DNA of 64,000 bases from Lepisosteus oculatus (GCF_040954835.1 NC_090706.1:29211148-29275147); one strand, 5' to 3'; counted from the first letter of the stretch, positions 47,155 through 61,663 are shown. Translations and numbers: made by a program. Notes: generated by a model from the letters alone, not told the origin.

Positions 47155-48434
47155 CATATATTTATAATTTTATTTCATTTATAGTTCTTCTCTGTAAGGA
47201 TATCTTGTACACCAAATATCCCATTGGCAGTAAAGCGCATTCCATGTGTTTTTAGAAGCCAGAAACAGTCACTTGGTTTAACAAAACACAATTACAAAAT
47301 AAAAATACCACAAAATAATGAACTGCATGTAAATCACATACAAGAAATCCATGCCTACTCAGTAGGTAACTACAACATTCCAACTCCTGAATATATAGAT
47401 ATTTACATTTCAGTTACAAAAATATACTTTGGAGACTTTTTTTGCTTACATTCTAAAGAAATGAAGCTGTGCCCTCAAGTCTTTCATCAGTCTTCCCTTA
47501 AAATCCCTCTTACATTCGGTATAAAAATATCCCTTTCACCTTAAGGCTATAGAGATGCAAAGCATCCAGTCACACAAACAGATGTGTCAAAACATCCACG
47601 AGGCTTCACAAAAGGCACCGATAAACGTGGTTTTTGTTTTTTCTAGATTTTTTGTTTTCCAACAGAACTTTTTGCGACATGGGAAAAAGAGAGCGAGAGA
47701 AAGTACCAGTGGGTGATATTTACAAAATAAGAGAAACGGACATCACTCTTACACATGCTTTGAATACGTAAGTGCTTTTTTTTTTTTTCCCCGTTAAACA
47801 AATTTCAAAACTGGTCACAGCATTTCCACTACAGGAGAGAGAGAGAGAGAGAAAAATATTTATAAAATATGGCCCTTGCTAACTTCAAATGATACAATGT
47901 AAATATGCAAATCAATTTTCACATCAAGAGTACCAAAGAATGAGGAACGGAACATGGCACATACAGGATACGTTATGCGTATGTATATCGTCCGAGTCTG
48001 TGCTGCCCGGCTGGCGCGCTGGCCGGGCAGCGAGAGGAGGGGGGCCGGGACCCCCCCAGGCCATAAAAACCGTGACGAGGCTCGAGTCTCTTCCACTCTT
48101 TTCCTGGGAATCTTGGGGAGGGGGGACAGGGGGCGAGCCGGCGGGGCTGTGCATCAGTTTAAAATCCCCGTGGGGAACCTGTTGCTCTCCCAAGTCTCGT
48201 TTTGTCTTTGCGTTTTTTTTGTTTTGGGGGTGCTCTCGTGTGCGTCCTCTTAGAGGAGTCCTCGGCACTTTTCTCAAGCCCCCCCCGAACACCCCTCTTT
48301 CCCTCTTTCGGGGTACCTTAAGAGTTCGAGAGCGAAGGGGGCGCAGGGGGTTGGGGGCGACGACGAGGCCGGTCCTCCTGATCGTGCGGGAGGCCAGACG
48401 AGCGCCCCGCCCCGCCCCCCCGGGGACCCCCCCC
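47155..48434 (-). other. egr1: egr1 3' UTR
   Basis: This runs about 1.28 kb from the stop codon to a minus-strand AATAAA at 47169-47174, the only canonical signal seen downstream. It is AT-rich with several ATTTA words, consistent with the instability expected for an immediate-early mRNA, and contains a GA microsatellite (about 47833-47852). The exact cleavage site is inferred. Confidence 0.65.
47169..47174 (-). terminator. egr1: egr1 poly(A) signal AATAAA
   Basis: Canonical hexamer on the minus strand, about 1.26 kb past the stop codon. Cleavage would fall near 47145-47160. Confidence 0.55.
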
Positions 48435-50534
<2,100 letters not shown>

Positions 50535-50990
50535 GGTCGGCGGGCGGGCGGGCGCGCGCACAGGTGAGGGGACCACCGACGGCTCCTCGGGGGCTCTGGC
50601 GAGAAGAGGCAGGAGCGGAGCCACAGTCTTCTCGGGTCTCCTTCTCGGCTTTCACGTTCTAGCACAGCACATCCAGTTTTGATGGTTGTTTTGTTTTGGT
50701 TTTTGGTTTTGTTGTTTAAAAATTAATTACAACGGTGAAAACTGGCACTTTTCTCGTTCATTCCAAAACGCGTTCGAAATGTTGCAAAATGTTGCCTTTT
50801 TTTTTTTCCTTGACAACTGACGAGGAAAATTCAATAGCTCCGGCTAATATTGGTTATTTCCCCTTTTTTTGGTTGTTTTTGGACTTGTTCTGATTTGTTT
50901 TATTGTTATTTCTCTCAGAGAGAAACAGGGAGCAATATCGCTCTGTGTGCCTGTCCTGTTTCGCTCTGTACTGGCAGTGAATCGAGAGCT
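50535..50990 (-). other. egr1: egr1 5' UTR with two short upstream ORFs
   Basis: The leader spans about 430-460 nt from the TATA-predicted start site. It has exactly two upstream ATGs: a 12-codon ORF at 50723-50761 and a 6-codon ORF at 50652-50672, both ending before the main start. Confidence 0.6.
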
Positions 50991-50993
50991 GTT

Positions 50994-51081
50994 CCTCTAT
51001 TTAGAGAATCCCCACTCCTTTTTATATCCTCCTGGCGTGACGTAGATGTCCATATATGGACAGGAGGAAGCCCATATTTAG
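50994..51081 (-). promoter_or_regulatory. egr1: egr1 proximal promoter: TATA box, CRE and two CArG boxes
   Basis: On the minus strand, from distal to proximal: CArG-like CTAAATATGG (51072-51081), an ETS-type GGCTTCCTCC between the boxes (GGAA at 51066-51069), a perfect CArG CCATATATGG (51050-51059), a CRE-like TACGTCAC (51037-51044), a TATA box (51020-51026) and CTAAATAG near 50996-51004, the position of the AAATAG element in the mammalian promoter. Order and spacing mirror the human EGR1 proximal promoter. Known role: SRF with ternary complex factors at the CArG/ETS pair, and CREB at the CRE. Confidence 0.85.
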
Positions 51082-51324
51082 CACTGCAGTGGAGGACACA
51101 TGACGTTTGCCTGGGGAGGAAAGGCGGCTCGGAGAGAATGCGAAACAGATCCCCGTGCAATAAATCGAAAGCAAAAGGCCGATCATTGCCCACCGCGAGC
51201 AGAATCACGGCACCCCGGGGCCGAGACTCCCACCATTAAAAAAGGAAGAGCTGTTTGTCTTCGGCCCCGGCGCACCCGAAGTTCGGCTTGGATTTCCCGT
51301 CTGTGCTCAGCAGCTGAGCGCTTG

Positions 51325-51413
51325 CCGGAAGCCCCGGCTCCGCCATGCCATATAAGGTCGTGTCTACATATGGACTCATTCCGGTGGGTTTCCACTTCCT
51401 TGCCCTTATTTGG
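51325..51413 (-). promoter_or_regulatory. egr1: egr1 distal serum-response-element cluster
   Basis: Three CArG boxes: CCATATAAGG (51348-51357, perfect), CTACATATGG (51364-51373, imperfect) and CCTTATTTGG (51404-51413, perfect). ETS-type sites are interleaved (CCGGAAG 51325-51331, TTCCGG near 51379, TTCC near 51395). They sit about 330-400 bp upstream of the TATA box, like the distal SRE cluster of mammalian EGR1. Confidence 0.85.
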
Positions 51414-51823
51414 AGTTTCCTGGGGGTAGTGCTGAGCGCTGTCTGGCACAGAACGCGAGGCGATTGAAGTCCAGCACAGAGCGCTGCCACTGTGTTATTC
51501 TCTCACGTTAGGTGCCAGAAAACGCAGAACACAGCTTCTTTCCAAAAACAGCACCAGCAGCGTACAGTCCGCTGCTCGAAGCCGCGTGCTTTCGGAATAA
51601 GGAAATAATGCACAGTTGACACGAACGCCCAGACATATGGCGTAGCATTACGGGTTCGCCAGTAAAGTTCTGTGTGCACGAAAACTCTGGACACCTGAAT
51701 CGAGTCAAAGACAGTAACACCGAATTATTAAGGATTGTTGTTCTCCCACATCCTGGGAGATGTGTGCAAGACGCGTTCAATACATTGTTCATAACGAAAG
51801 GGGTAGCTTGCGTATGCAAACTC

Positions 51824-51888
<65 letters not shown>

Positions 51889-53119
51889 TTATAGCACATA
51901 GCCCAGCACTTGTTGCAACGATCCACCTTAAGGCAGGCGAGGCTGTATTTGAGAAGCTACCACTGCGGTTTTCTCGCTCCTGCTTCCCCAAGGCGGAAAA
52001 GGGTCAGAAACTTCTGTACGGCGTTGTGAGCTTTTTTGCTGACGAGTCGAATTGTGCCGATAAACGTCTGTGTGTGATTTGGGCCGGGGGGGGTGCATTT
52101 TTTCGATCGGTTTATTCGCGGAGGGAGAGAGGGAGAGAGGGAGACGGGATGGATTCTCCCCCTGATGGCTGTGCGAGGCAGAGTGTTTTGCATGAAAATC
52201 TCTCCGTGGGGACTGCTGACATAACCAGGACTCTGCGGCAGGAATTGCGGGGGAGCAGCTACGGGGCTGTCTGGCTGCTCCGACACCCAGAGGGGCCAGC
52301 CTGGGAATGCCCGTGAGAGCGCAGAACGCTGGGCTGGGCTGGGCTGGGGTCTGGTGCCGGGGGGACCCGGCGCGTGTACGTACAGCACACACACACACGA
52401 GCTGCAGCTGAGCACGAGCCTCGGGAGAGGGGAACAGGTACGATGACTCGCGTGCGCGTACACACACACACACAATTCCGAACTGCAAGCGCGGGTCTGT
52501 CCAAAACACACTGTCCAGTGTCTGGGGGTGCCTGGGCTAATTCATCTTATCCCGCGGTGTGTGTATGAATGACTGAGCTCGCCGCTGCAGACGCGCTCTT
52601 GTCTCGAACCCTGACCTCCACAGACTTCGACCAGCGTTGCACCACATCCAAGACTGAACATCGCATTTTTTGCTGTGACCTCACATCTCCAGTACAGTAG
52701 GCTGCTATAAGTTGTTTGGTGGCTCCAGAATTCGAGTAGCGCAGGAAACGGGTTTTACCCCTTTTTTGGGGGGTTCGTGGTCGTGTGCACCGGGCGCCCC
52801 AGGTACGCTGAGAGGGAGAGACCGCGCTGCTGCCCGGACCCGGAGAAACCTGCAGTGTGGTGTCTCGACACTCCGCGGCCGCCGCCAGCGCAGAGAGCTG
52901 TAGCTGCAGGGCGCCTGATCTTTGTTTACTCCGGTTGGCTGCAGGGATTTTCAGGCCTGAGACTTTGGAACCAAACAGATAAGCCTCCCCGCCCTTTTCG
53001 CGTCCAGAGCAGATGGGCAACTGCAGTCAGTTCATTCTAAATCCTACACACAACCTTCAGAATTATTTGCGCGTGTACACTGTGCTTTTCGTTCCCAAAG
53101 CCTCCCAGAGGAAGAGCTT
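51414..53119. other. Upstream flank of egr1, no gene recognised
   Basis: Unique, partly CpG-rich sequence with CA runs (52387-52398, 52460-52474) and the AAT array listed separately. It may hold egr1 enhancers, but no distinct element can be named. Confidence 0.5.
51827..51888 (+). repeat. (AAT)n microsatellite
   Basis: About 20 uninterrupted trinucleotide units, likely polymorphic, about 0.8 kb upstream of the egr1 TATA box. Confidence 0.95.
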
Positions 53120-53375
53120 CACACACAGTAGGGGACCCACTTCAACACCACTGAACAGCAGAACCACCTGGGTGACACTGTTCTGCACCTGCAGCCCCAC
53201 GGCACACAGATCAGGGGAGGAGAGAGAAACTGTACAAGACTAGAGTGGGGCTCAGTCCTCCTGCAGCCCCACGACACACAGATCAGGGGAGGAGAGAGAA
53301 ACTGTACAAGACTCGTACAAACAGCCCTGGGATCTATAAAGCCCAAGCAGTGAGGACCTGAGTAAAACATAACTC
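53120..53375 (+). repeat. Dispersed repeat with 72-bp monomers
   Basis: Flank ('cacacagtaggggaccc', 'aaccacctgggtgacactgttctg'), about two 72-bp units, then a remnant of the 5S-SINE body ('cctgggatctataaagccc'). The same organisation occurs at 6535-7010, and in reverse at 23470-23660. Confidence 0.75.
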
Positions 53376-56158
53376 ATTCCTAGGTCATACTCATATATTA
53401 ATGGTGGAGGAATCCATATTAATGGCAGTAATGCACACATTGAAGTGTATACACGTCGGGAAATGGGAATGCAGGGCACAGAGGGGCAGATCGATTAGGT
53501 GTCTTCATTTAGAATGTTTTACGGCAGGGAGGACATGGCCCGGGGCGGCCTCGTGCACGGTCCGTCTGGCTGTGTCGTCATCGCGCTCGGCTCCAGTTCG
53601 CTGCTGCTGGTTTCCTCGCAGGTGGAGCGAGCGGGGGAGGGGAGGGTGTTTGCGAATTGCAGGGGTATCCCAGTTTCGGTGAGAGATCGGGATTCTCTCA
53701 GCCCCGATCGACGTCTGACACAGACCCTATTTTTAAAATACTGCAGTGTGCAGGCAGGAGGGGAAGGAGGGGCGATGCGGTGGAGAAGGGGGCGATCTCG
53801 GCTCTGTCAGCCGCTGAACGCTGGGAATCTCTGGGCTTCTCTGTAAATAAACCTCTTGACTCCGTCGCTGGTTTTTTTTAAAAAAAACAAACGATCTCCG
53901 CTGCTTGCCGCATTGCTGTGTGCGTGCATGCATGTATATCTTTGTATACGCTTTCAAAGCGTGTGGGTCCGCGAGCCGTTTATTTAAAATACCGGCAACG
54001 AGTCAAATAACCGGCGATCGATGGTCAGTAAACTTCCTCTCTGGAAATCTCCTCTGCCAGCGCGCCTAACTCGCTCCTTCTGGAGACCAGCCAGGTAGAA
54101 GCCACCGACGCAGTGAGATCGCACTGAGCATGCTCCCGAGCCGCGCTCGAGCTCCCCGCCTGCACTGAAGGTCTTTCCCCGCATTCCTCCTCGCGCGGGA
54201 TGTGGGTCGAGGGAACCCGGGAAGCCGCCGGGCAGGCATGCGCGCTGCGGGCGCGGCGGGACGCCGCTGGTCAGCGGACAGGTCGGGCGGGGCGGCCCCT
54301 TCTCGTGCTTCCGCGGCAGCGCGTGCCTCTTGGTGACGTCGACTCGGGGATTACTGACCAGCGGCGCGGGGTGAGCACCAGCCGTGCGCCCTGGGCGTCT
54401 GCGTTCCTCTCCGGCTCGCTTCCACGCACTACCTGAAATGACCGATTTTGCAATAATGGGCGGAGTTGTAATTCTCTCTGTCTCCGGATTAGCTCATTAT
54501 CCCACCCAGCCAGCGTCGCACTGTGCGGTTTGCTCTCTCCAATAGAGGTTGTGCAATGTGCCTGACAGGTAGGGTCTTGCCTTGCCCCCAAAACGCCCAA
54601 AATCCCCCCCATTATTTGCATTGTTACTTTGAAAATGTCCTTCCCGATTCCCGATCGGCCGTCACCTGGTGTTTAGACGCGCAGGAAGGAGCGAGCGCGC
54701 AGGTCAAAGGGCATCTTTTAATACGGCGCATCTCGGGAAGGGGCAATTCTGGCCCATTTGAAATCCGGTCGGGAAGTTAGATCCACACCCCTACAACTCT
54801 TTGTGTACAGGGCAAGGGAACCAATTCGCTCTTTCTACTTGGGCAAGAGTGGGGCCCCCTGTTTCTCAGCGGCCAGGCCTGCAGGCGCGCCCGATGTCTT
54901 TGTCATGGGCCGTGGCTCCTCTAGGGCGTTACCCCACACGCGAGCTGGGGTGTTCCTTCAGTCCTTCAGTCCTCCAGGCAGCTGCCCCCCGGCGGTTCAC
55001 CTAATGTGGGGGAGCGAACAGGGGGTGGGGTGGGGGGATAAAGGCACGTCATCCACTGCTGATAGGCTGGGGGCCCTGGCGGATTCCACAAGGAAAGAGG
55101 AGGTTTGAGTCGTTCTTTGAGAACTAAGCAAGCGGTCAAAATGGAGCGGGTTTAACCAATGTGTTTAACCAAACAAAAAAAACCTCTTGCCCTTGCTTGG
55201 AGACCTCCTGCTCCTGGCTGGAGATTTCGCCTCCCGTATGGAAGTTCTGTGTGTCAAGGCAGTTGCTGTTGTTTTCTTTCTCCTGCACGGCAAAACTGGG
55301 CACTGCACCAGGAAGCTCTAAAGCACGCTCTCCGGGCGTTGAGAGCTGACTTCGGCAGGGGAGCTCCGAGCCAGTGACGTGACGGACAGGGGAAGCCCTT
55401 CTCCGCTACACTCAAAAAACCGGGCGACTTTTTTTCGCGTTTATCGGCGGCGCGGGTGATTTCAACTGCCAGTGGAAACTCAGAAGCACACAAACAGACG
55501 CAAAGGGCCCCCGGTGCGCTGATGTAATAAGGATGATGGAGGGATTCACCCACAGTGAAAGTCAGACCTGACACAACCCACAGGCAGAGCGAGCTCGTGT
55601 TTGTAATCAGTCCCACCTACGCTGAGCCGTTGCAGACAATAACACTGGCTTTCTCCATCACCTACACGCCCCCCTCTTTCTCCCGTTAATATTTAATCAG
55701 GTCTCATTTCGCACTTGTGGAGAACAACATTCCTCACTCCCACACGGCCCTGGAACACTCTGCTGTGTGGAATTGATTACAGCACATTCTCACCGGCTTA
55801 TTTCTGCTCTGTAGATCTGTTTCGACCGGTGTCTGTCGGCGTGCAGCTCAGGTGTTCTGGTTGCGGTACCTGTTTGTGCCTCTCTTTCTTACGTCCTGCT
55901 GGGCGGTGCCGACAGAGGGGCTTTGGGATGCTGGAGGGGAAGGTGGGGGTGGGAAAAGGGGTACCCCGAGGCAGGGGCTGGAGCCCCAAGACCACAGGCT
56001 CCTGCTGAGCACCAACAGTCCCTACAGCCCTGCAGAGAATCGATCGAATCAGCCTTTCTGGGTCTAATAACAGTGTGGGCTCAGACAGTCAGCTGGTATG
56101 TAGAGTCTAATAACGCAGTCAAAAGCATTAGAAAGAGAGAATAAGGAAAAACAGCTCC
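53376..56158. other. CpG-rich unique DNA, no gene recognised
   Basis: CpG-rich from 53550 to 54450 with ORFs open on both strands and no recognised domain. 55380-55700 is AT-richer. No promoter-plus-exon structure is visible. Confidence 0.5.
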
Positions 56159-56510
56159 ATGGGTCAAGGGATGTCCCACTCGGACAGGCTGAAGGAACCT
56201 AATCTCTTTAGTCTCGAACAGAGACGACTACGAGGGGACCTGATACAAACGTTCACAATCCTCAAAGACACTGACACACTCAACCCCGAGGACTTCTTCA
56301 CAACCAGGAGAGAACCACGAACCAGACGACACCTGTGGAAACCAGGGGGAAGAGCACCTAACACTGAGAACAGGAGGCATTTCTTTACACAAAGGGTGGC
56401 GGGAGTGGGGAACGCGCTGCCAGTCATGTTGGTGACCTCAGTACTCAGGCTTCTTTCAAGAAGCGGCTGGATGGGATCTTCAGCTCAATTAGCCCACTAA
56501 GGACCAAATA
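56159..56510 (+). pseudogene. CR1-like LINE pol C-terminus, best-preserved copy
   Basis: An open 113-codon frame shows the CR1 pol C-terminal pattern: RLKEPNLFSLEQRRLRGDLI, then FTILKDTD, FF, and NRRHFFTQRVAGVGNALP. The upstream endonuclease and reverse-transcriptase domains are absent, so this is a 5'-truncated insertion, the usual outcome for such LINEs. Confidence 0.75.
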
Positions 56511-56849
56511 AGCTAATAAGCCGAGTGGTCTCCTCCCATTTGCAATCTTACCGATGTCATTGTGGTCACACATCACTCCAGCATTTCGCACCACAGGGAT
56601 TTCCAGTGCTCTGCTGGGTGGTCTTCCTGAGAATGAGGGTGCTTTGGTTTTGCTGGGGTTCCTGGCTGGGGTCAACCAGACTTTGCTGGAGCTTAGACCA
56701 ACCAGGGGATGAATAGAGTCCACCTTTTCAATGCACAAGCACACGGGACCCCCAGTCCGTAGGGGAAGGTGTCAGGAAGCCTGAACACTGTGCATCACAC
56801 GGTGATCCCAGCAGACTGAGCCCTGTCCGCTCAGGCAGGTGCTCTTGCT
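56511..56849. other. No recognised feature
   Basis: Unique sequence between the LINE remnant and the GAT array. I see nothing in it. Confidence 0.5.
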
Positions 56850-57176
56850 GTTGCTGATGAAAATGATGATGTTGATGATGATGAAGAAGATGCTGATGGT
56901 GATGTTATATGAGGATGGTGATGGAGAACATAATGAGGACGATTGTGAAGATGATGATGGGGATGATGATGATGATGATGAGGATCATGAGGATGAAGAT
57001 GATGATGGGGATGATGATGATCACGATGATGGAGATCATGAGGATGAAGATGATGATGGGGATGATGATGATGATCACGATGATGGAGATCATGAGGATG
57101 AAGATGATGATGGTGATGATGATGATGATCACGATGATGGAGATCATGAGGATGAAGATGATGATGGGGATGATGA
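56850..57176 (+). repeat. GAT-rich array with 54-bp higher-order period
   Basis: Trinucleotide GAT array. The word cacgatgatgg recurs at 57022, 57076 and 57130, a 54-bp step. It produces Asp-rich, Met-rich and Ile-rich frames that are not genes. Confidence 0.9.
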
Positions 57177-58834
57177 TCTCACAAGAGACCTTCTGTAAAC
57201 TGATGCTGGTTGGAGCCAGTGGCTTTCCTGCCAGAGGAGAATCGAATGAAAAGGAATGGGTGAATCTACTTTTTGTATCTTCATGCCACCTGCTGATACC
57301 CAAGAGCCTTTCAAACACACTCCAGGCTCTTTCACTTTCAGCTGCTCTGCAGGGTCAGTTTCCAGTTTCCCCACCTTCCCTTTGACCACGTTGCTTCTGC
57401 TCCATATTGACCTCACAGTGGTCCTTCTCTGTCTGGTCCTGGAGGAACACTGTGTCCTCTGGGTTTGGGTTGGAGAGCTCTATGGAAAAACAATGGCATC
57501 TTCAGTATTTTTACATACCTCCTTTTTCTTACTTTGTTTTTTTTGCTCTGTTAACTCATATGCCATCCAAGTTTGCACAGACTCCGGGCAAGTGGTCAGT
57601 AAGGAGGATCAGCTGATCTGACCATCTGATCAGTGGAATCTGTGTTTAAAATGAGAAAAATATACCTGATGATGTGATTCTGCTTAGCTAGCATGTTGAT
57701 TTATTTCACTTTAGACACGTAACGTGTAACAGGCCAGACCTGTTTCAAAGTGTCCAGTTGATCTGGGGCCAGCTGGCAACACTGCCAGAGAAGCAGATGA
57801 AATAAAAAGTAAAGGAGGAAGCAGATCAATTAAGTTATCAATCAGCACCGGGGAGGTAGAGCTCCGTTGGAACACTCTAAACCCGCAGAGACTGTGCTCC
57901 TTCAGGACCACAGGAATCCCTGCTCCACACACCCACAGAGCTGAAGACCAGTCTGTGTACCGGAGCCCACAGATCTGTCAGCTCAGCGCAGACAGGCTGC
58001 AGTCTCAGTGGAAGATCAGCACAGACTGGTGCTTCTGCATAAGGAGGGGAATCACTGTGCGAAAAGAGCAGCACAGGGCGGAATGACTCAGACTTGCGCT
58101 GCAGGTATATGAGCGTTCAAGAGAGACCATCGCTCACCACTTTTTGCTCTGCTGTCGATTCAATTGATCTCCGTCTCTCAACGTCTTTTCCCTTGAAATC
58201 ACCCTGTAAGAGTCTGTGTTCTTAAAAGACACTGGCCTCCGCGTGAACAGCTCTGTGAAAGAAGCTGACACTGATCTATGTGAAAGTGTGCTGACCTCTG
58301 AAAGCAGGACACCACAGGGTGGACAGTATGAGGCTGGCCAGCTCACTCAATTACCTCCGTCCTCCGGCATGACAGATGGTGTTTGCCCAGCCTTGCGCAC
58401 AGATACGAGGAAGCAGCAGAGGAGACAGGGCACCCTGCGAGTGCGTATGGGCAGGTAAGCGCTGGCTTTCACCTCCGCGATTCCCAGAGGGAGAGCTGGG
58501 GGAGCTGATAGCGGCCCGGCGCTTTTCGGTCGGTCTGCTCTGAAGCAACAGCAACAGCAGGTCTCATTTCGATCACTCCTGAGCCTTTGTGAGCCCTTTG
58601 CAATAAAGAGAGTGTGTGTGTGGAAGAGGGGTTACAAAACAATGTTTGGTGAAAGATATTGTGTCACGTCACCTCGCACAGCATTTTCACAACACCTCTA
58701 TCTTAATACCTCATCACACCCCTCTGACATCGGCTTGGCGTACGGGATCCGACAATATTGCATCTTGTGTGGCTGCCAGGTGGGGAGCAGGCTGGGAGCC
58801 TGGCAGAGACGTCCCTGGGCAGAGTTACTCCTTG
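57177..58834. other. No recognised gene
   Basis: Unique sequence, AT-rich at 57480-57720. No coding or repeat feature can be supported. Confidence 0.5.
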
Positions 58835-59475
58835 TGCAGAGTCACCCACTTGTGTAGAGTCACCCCTGGGCAGAGTCGCCCCCTCGTGCAGAGTCACCCC
58901 CTCATGCAGAATCACCCCCTCATGCAGAATCACCCCCTCATGCAGATTCACCCCCTCGTGCAGAGTCTCCCCCTGGGCAGAGTCTCCCCCTGGGCAGAGT
59001 CACCCCCTCATGCAGAGTCTCCCCCTTGTGTAGAGTCACCCCTGGGCAGAGTCACCCCCTCATGCAGAATCACCCACTTGTGCAGAGTCTCCCCCTGGGC
59101 AGAGTCGCCCCCTCGTGCAGAGTCACCCCCTCATGCAGAATCACCCCCTCATGCAGAATCACCCCCTCATGCAGATTCACCCCCTCGTGCAGAGTCTCCC
59201 CCTGGGCAGAGTCTCCCCCTGGGCAGAGTCACCCCCTCATGCAGAGTCTCCCCCTTGTGTAGAGTCACCCCTGGGCAGAGTCACCCCCTCATGCAGAATC
59301 ACCCACTTGTGCAGAGTCACCCCTGGGCAGAGTCACCCCCTCGTGCGGAGTCACCCCCTCGTGCAGAGTCTCCCCCTGGGCAGAGTCGCCCCCTTGTGCA
59401 ATGTCACCCCCTCATGCAGAGTCACCCCCTCGTGCAGAGTCGCCCCCTCGTGCAGAGTCACCCCCTCATGCAGAC
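58835..59475 (+). repeat. 17/18-bp minisatellite with a 229-bp segmental duplication
   Basis: Base unit gcagagtcaccccctcatg with 17- and 18-bp variants. The block 58868-59096 is repeated almost exactly from 59097 to about 59325, so a 13-unit higher-order block was duplicated in tandem. Confidence 0.9.
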
Positions 59476-59954
59476 ACGGTGTCCCCGGTGCGGTGAGGCA
59501 TTCCCTCGCCCACGTAGGCCCTCGTTTTGTTTTCTCCGGCACACGGTGAGGTGTCCCCGCCGCCCCCGAGCTGTTTCGTCTCTGCCGATCGCTTTCACCC
59601 CCACCTGCGCAAAGTCCCGCTGGGTCCTCTGACACATCCGAAGAGCGGGAGGTTTCCAAAACAGCCCCGCCCTGGCAGAGAGAGAGAGAGAGGAGGGGAG
59701 GTGAAGTACAGGGAATCGGGAACGGCCGGCGGAGAGCCAGCCCACGCCCCGAGCCGCAGAGCGTGGGACTGCCCTCTCTCTGACTCACCGCACGTGCACA
59801 GCAAAACACCGCAGTGCGCTCCAGTTCACCGGTGCCGTTTGCAATCTGTAACTGGTAAAATCGAAATCAAATCTCACCGTTTTCGGTTACTTAATTTGGC
59901 TACTTAATGTGTAGCAGCACAACATAGTCGAGTGCTGTAACTTTCTTTTAAACA
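59476..59954. other. No recognised gene
   Basis: CpG-rich at 59480-59620 with a short (GA)n at 59679-59692. No coding feature can be supported. Confidence 0.5.
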
Positions 59955-60188
59955 GGCTGCCTATCATCTGTCATCAATACCTGCCTGTCTGTATGTCTGC
60001 CTATATCTCTTGTCTGTCATCTGTCTTTGCCTGTCTGTCTGCCCATATCCATTATCTATCATCCATCTGGTCCTGTTTGCCCACAGCTGTTATCTGTTGT
60101 CTATCTTCTATCATCTATATCTGCCTGTCATTTATGTCTGTGTGTATGTCATCTGTCTACCTGTATCTGTCTGTCTGTATCTGTCTGT
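59955..60188 (+). repeat. TCTG/TCTA tetranucleotide-type array, left part
   Basis: Degenerate ctgtctgtat and atctgtctg words. The same array type resumes at 61664 on the far side of the LTR-like insertion. Confidence 0.8.
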
Positions 60189-61663
60189 TGTAGCGGCGAG
60201 GCTTAATAATAAGGCAGAATTAAGTGTTTCTGAGCTTCCCAAATGAGGCCCCATTTCTCTGTTCATCTCTGTGGTGCAGCCACAGAGAGACCATTAGTGC
60301 AGGGTGATTTAAGGTCCTAGGACAGCTCCCAAAGGGGGATGCACTTAGTTAAGTCTGGCTATCATGATCAATGGTCATCCATTGGCGCCTATCTGTCTAG
60401 GGAGTGCCAGATGGACATCTGGACTGCATTCCTAGGTGTCAGGAGTAAGTGACTCATATCTCACCTTGATCAACCAATCAGGGACTGGTAGGGCCGAGTA
60501 ACCCACGCCAATCAACAAGCTGAAGTTCCTCCAGGTAAAAACAGGCAACACAAAGATTCAAGTAAGATTCAGGAGAATTCTGTGGACTGTTCTAAAGGGA
60601 ATTCAAAGGAGAATTCCAGGGCAGGACGGCCCAGGAGCAGAAGGCTCCCAAGGGCAGGACATTCTCGCAGCGCGCCTCCTGACCATCCTGAGACTCAGCC
60701 CGGACAACCACGGAACGGCCAGTGTGTCCGAGTGCCAGAACTTTCCTTTGTTCTAAGAGTCTAGAGCGGAGGTTGCCAGAGAGTAACCAGAGGATCCACC
60801 CGAGGTTAGCAACAGCAGCAGGCCTCGTGAACAGGTCGGAATTGTGGACAGCTGAATCACTATTCAGAACTAGCGCTTCATCAGGAACGAACCGGTCCTC
60901 TTCCTGACTTGCTGGGATCCACAGTCATCTTTTCTCCTGTGCACAAACTTTGCTAGTTAAAGCCAACACTAACTAGCCGGTCAGTGAGCATCAGCAGCGC
61001 ACCGTCGCAAGCCGCACAGCACAGCCTGGCACGGAGACAGAGAGCGCGGATTGGACAGCAACAGCCTGCAACTGTTTCTTTGTGCCCGCAGGAGATCTGA
61101 ATCCCCAGAGATTGGATGAGTATTCAACTTCACTGCATTACAGCTCGAGAATTCAATTGTTATCCCAACCAGTTGATATCAATTTAATTCCTAAGAGTTA
61201 TGTACTTGTTTTGAGTATCTAATGTTGAAGTTATAACCAAGTTCATTTACGAAACGGTCTTAATGAATGATATACTGAACGTATGTCCTCTTGATATGTG
61301 TAACACTTCGTAACTGATTGAATATATATCTTTTGTGTTCTGATAACCCTCTCGATAAGATCTGTTAGGTTTATATGCATATTCTATGTATTAATAAATG
61401 TATCCTCGTGTATTAGTACCTGTGTGTGTGCGTTGTTTGAGTTATGTCGCATGGTTGGATTCTAAAGCCATCAAAAGAATCAACTTTGTGATTTACTGCT
61501 ACAATTAATAATTGTCTCAGTAAATGCCCAAACCCTACAGAACTGGTGCCTTCAGAGAGCCACTACATTATATTTTGGCTATGGCAACGTTACATATTTG
61601 GCGTCCCTGAGCCGGTTTTCACTACATATTTGGCGTCCCTGAACGGCTATATGAATCACTACA
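60189..61663 (+). mobile_element. LTR-like insertion (1475 bp), probably a solo LTR
   Basis: Ends are TGTAG...CTACA, a perfect 5-bp inverted repeat with TG...CA termini, flanked by CTGT on both sides (60185-60188 and 61664-61667), consistent with a 4-bp target duplication, although the target is itself a CTGT-type array. Promoter-like features on the plus strand: two CCAAT boxes (60474-60478 and 60508-60512), followed by an AATAAA (61393-61398) towards the 3' side, the order expected of U3-R. Near the 3' end a 20-bp word containing TTTGGCGTCCCTGA is directly repeated (61591-61610 and 61623-61642). It resembles a primer-binding-site junction but I cannot name the tRNA. No gag, pol or env coding remains. 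Confidence 0.6.

Noticed and set aside
56839..57385. Acidic Asp/Glu-rich and Met-rich ORFs
   Set aside because: Frames of a GAT trinucleotide array, open in every frame.
58616..59632. 338-codon ORF of PHAESPP-type repeats
   Set aside because: Translation of the 17/18-bp minisatellite.
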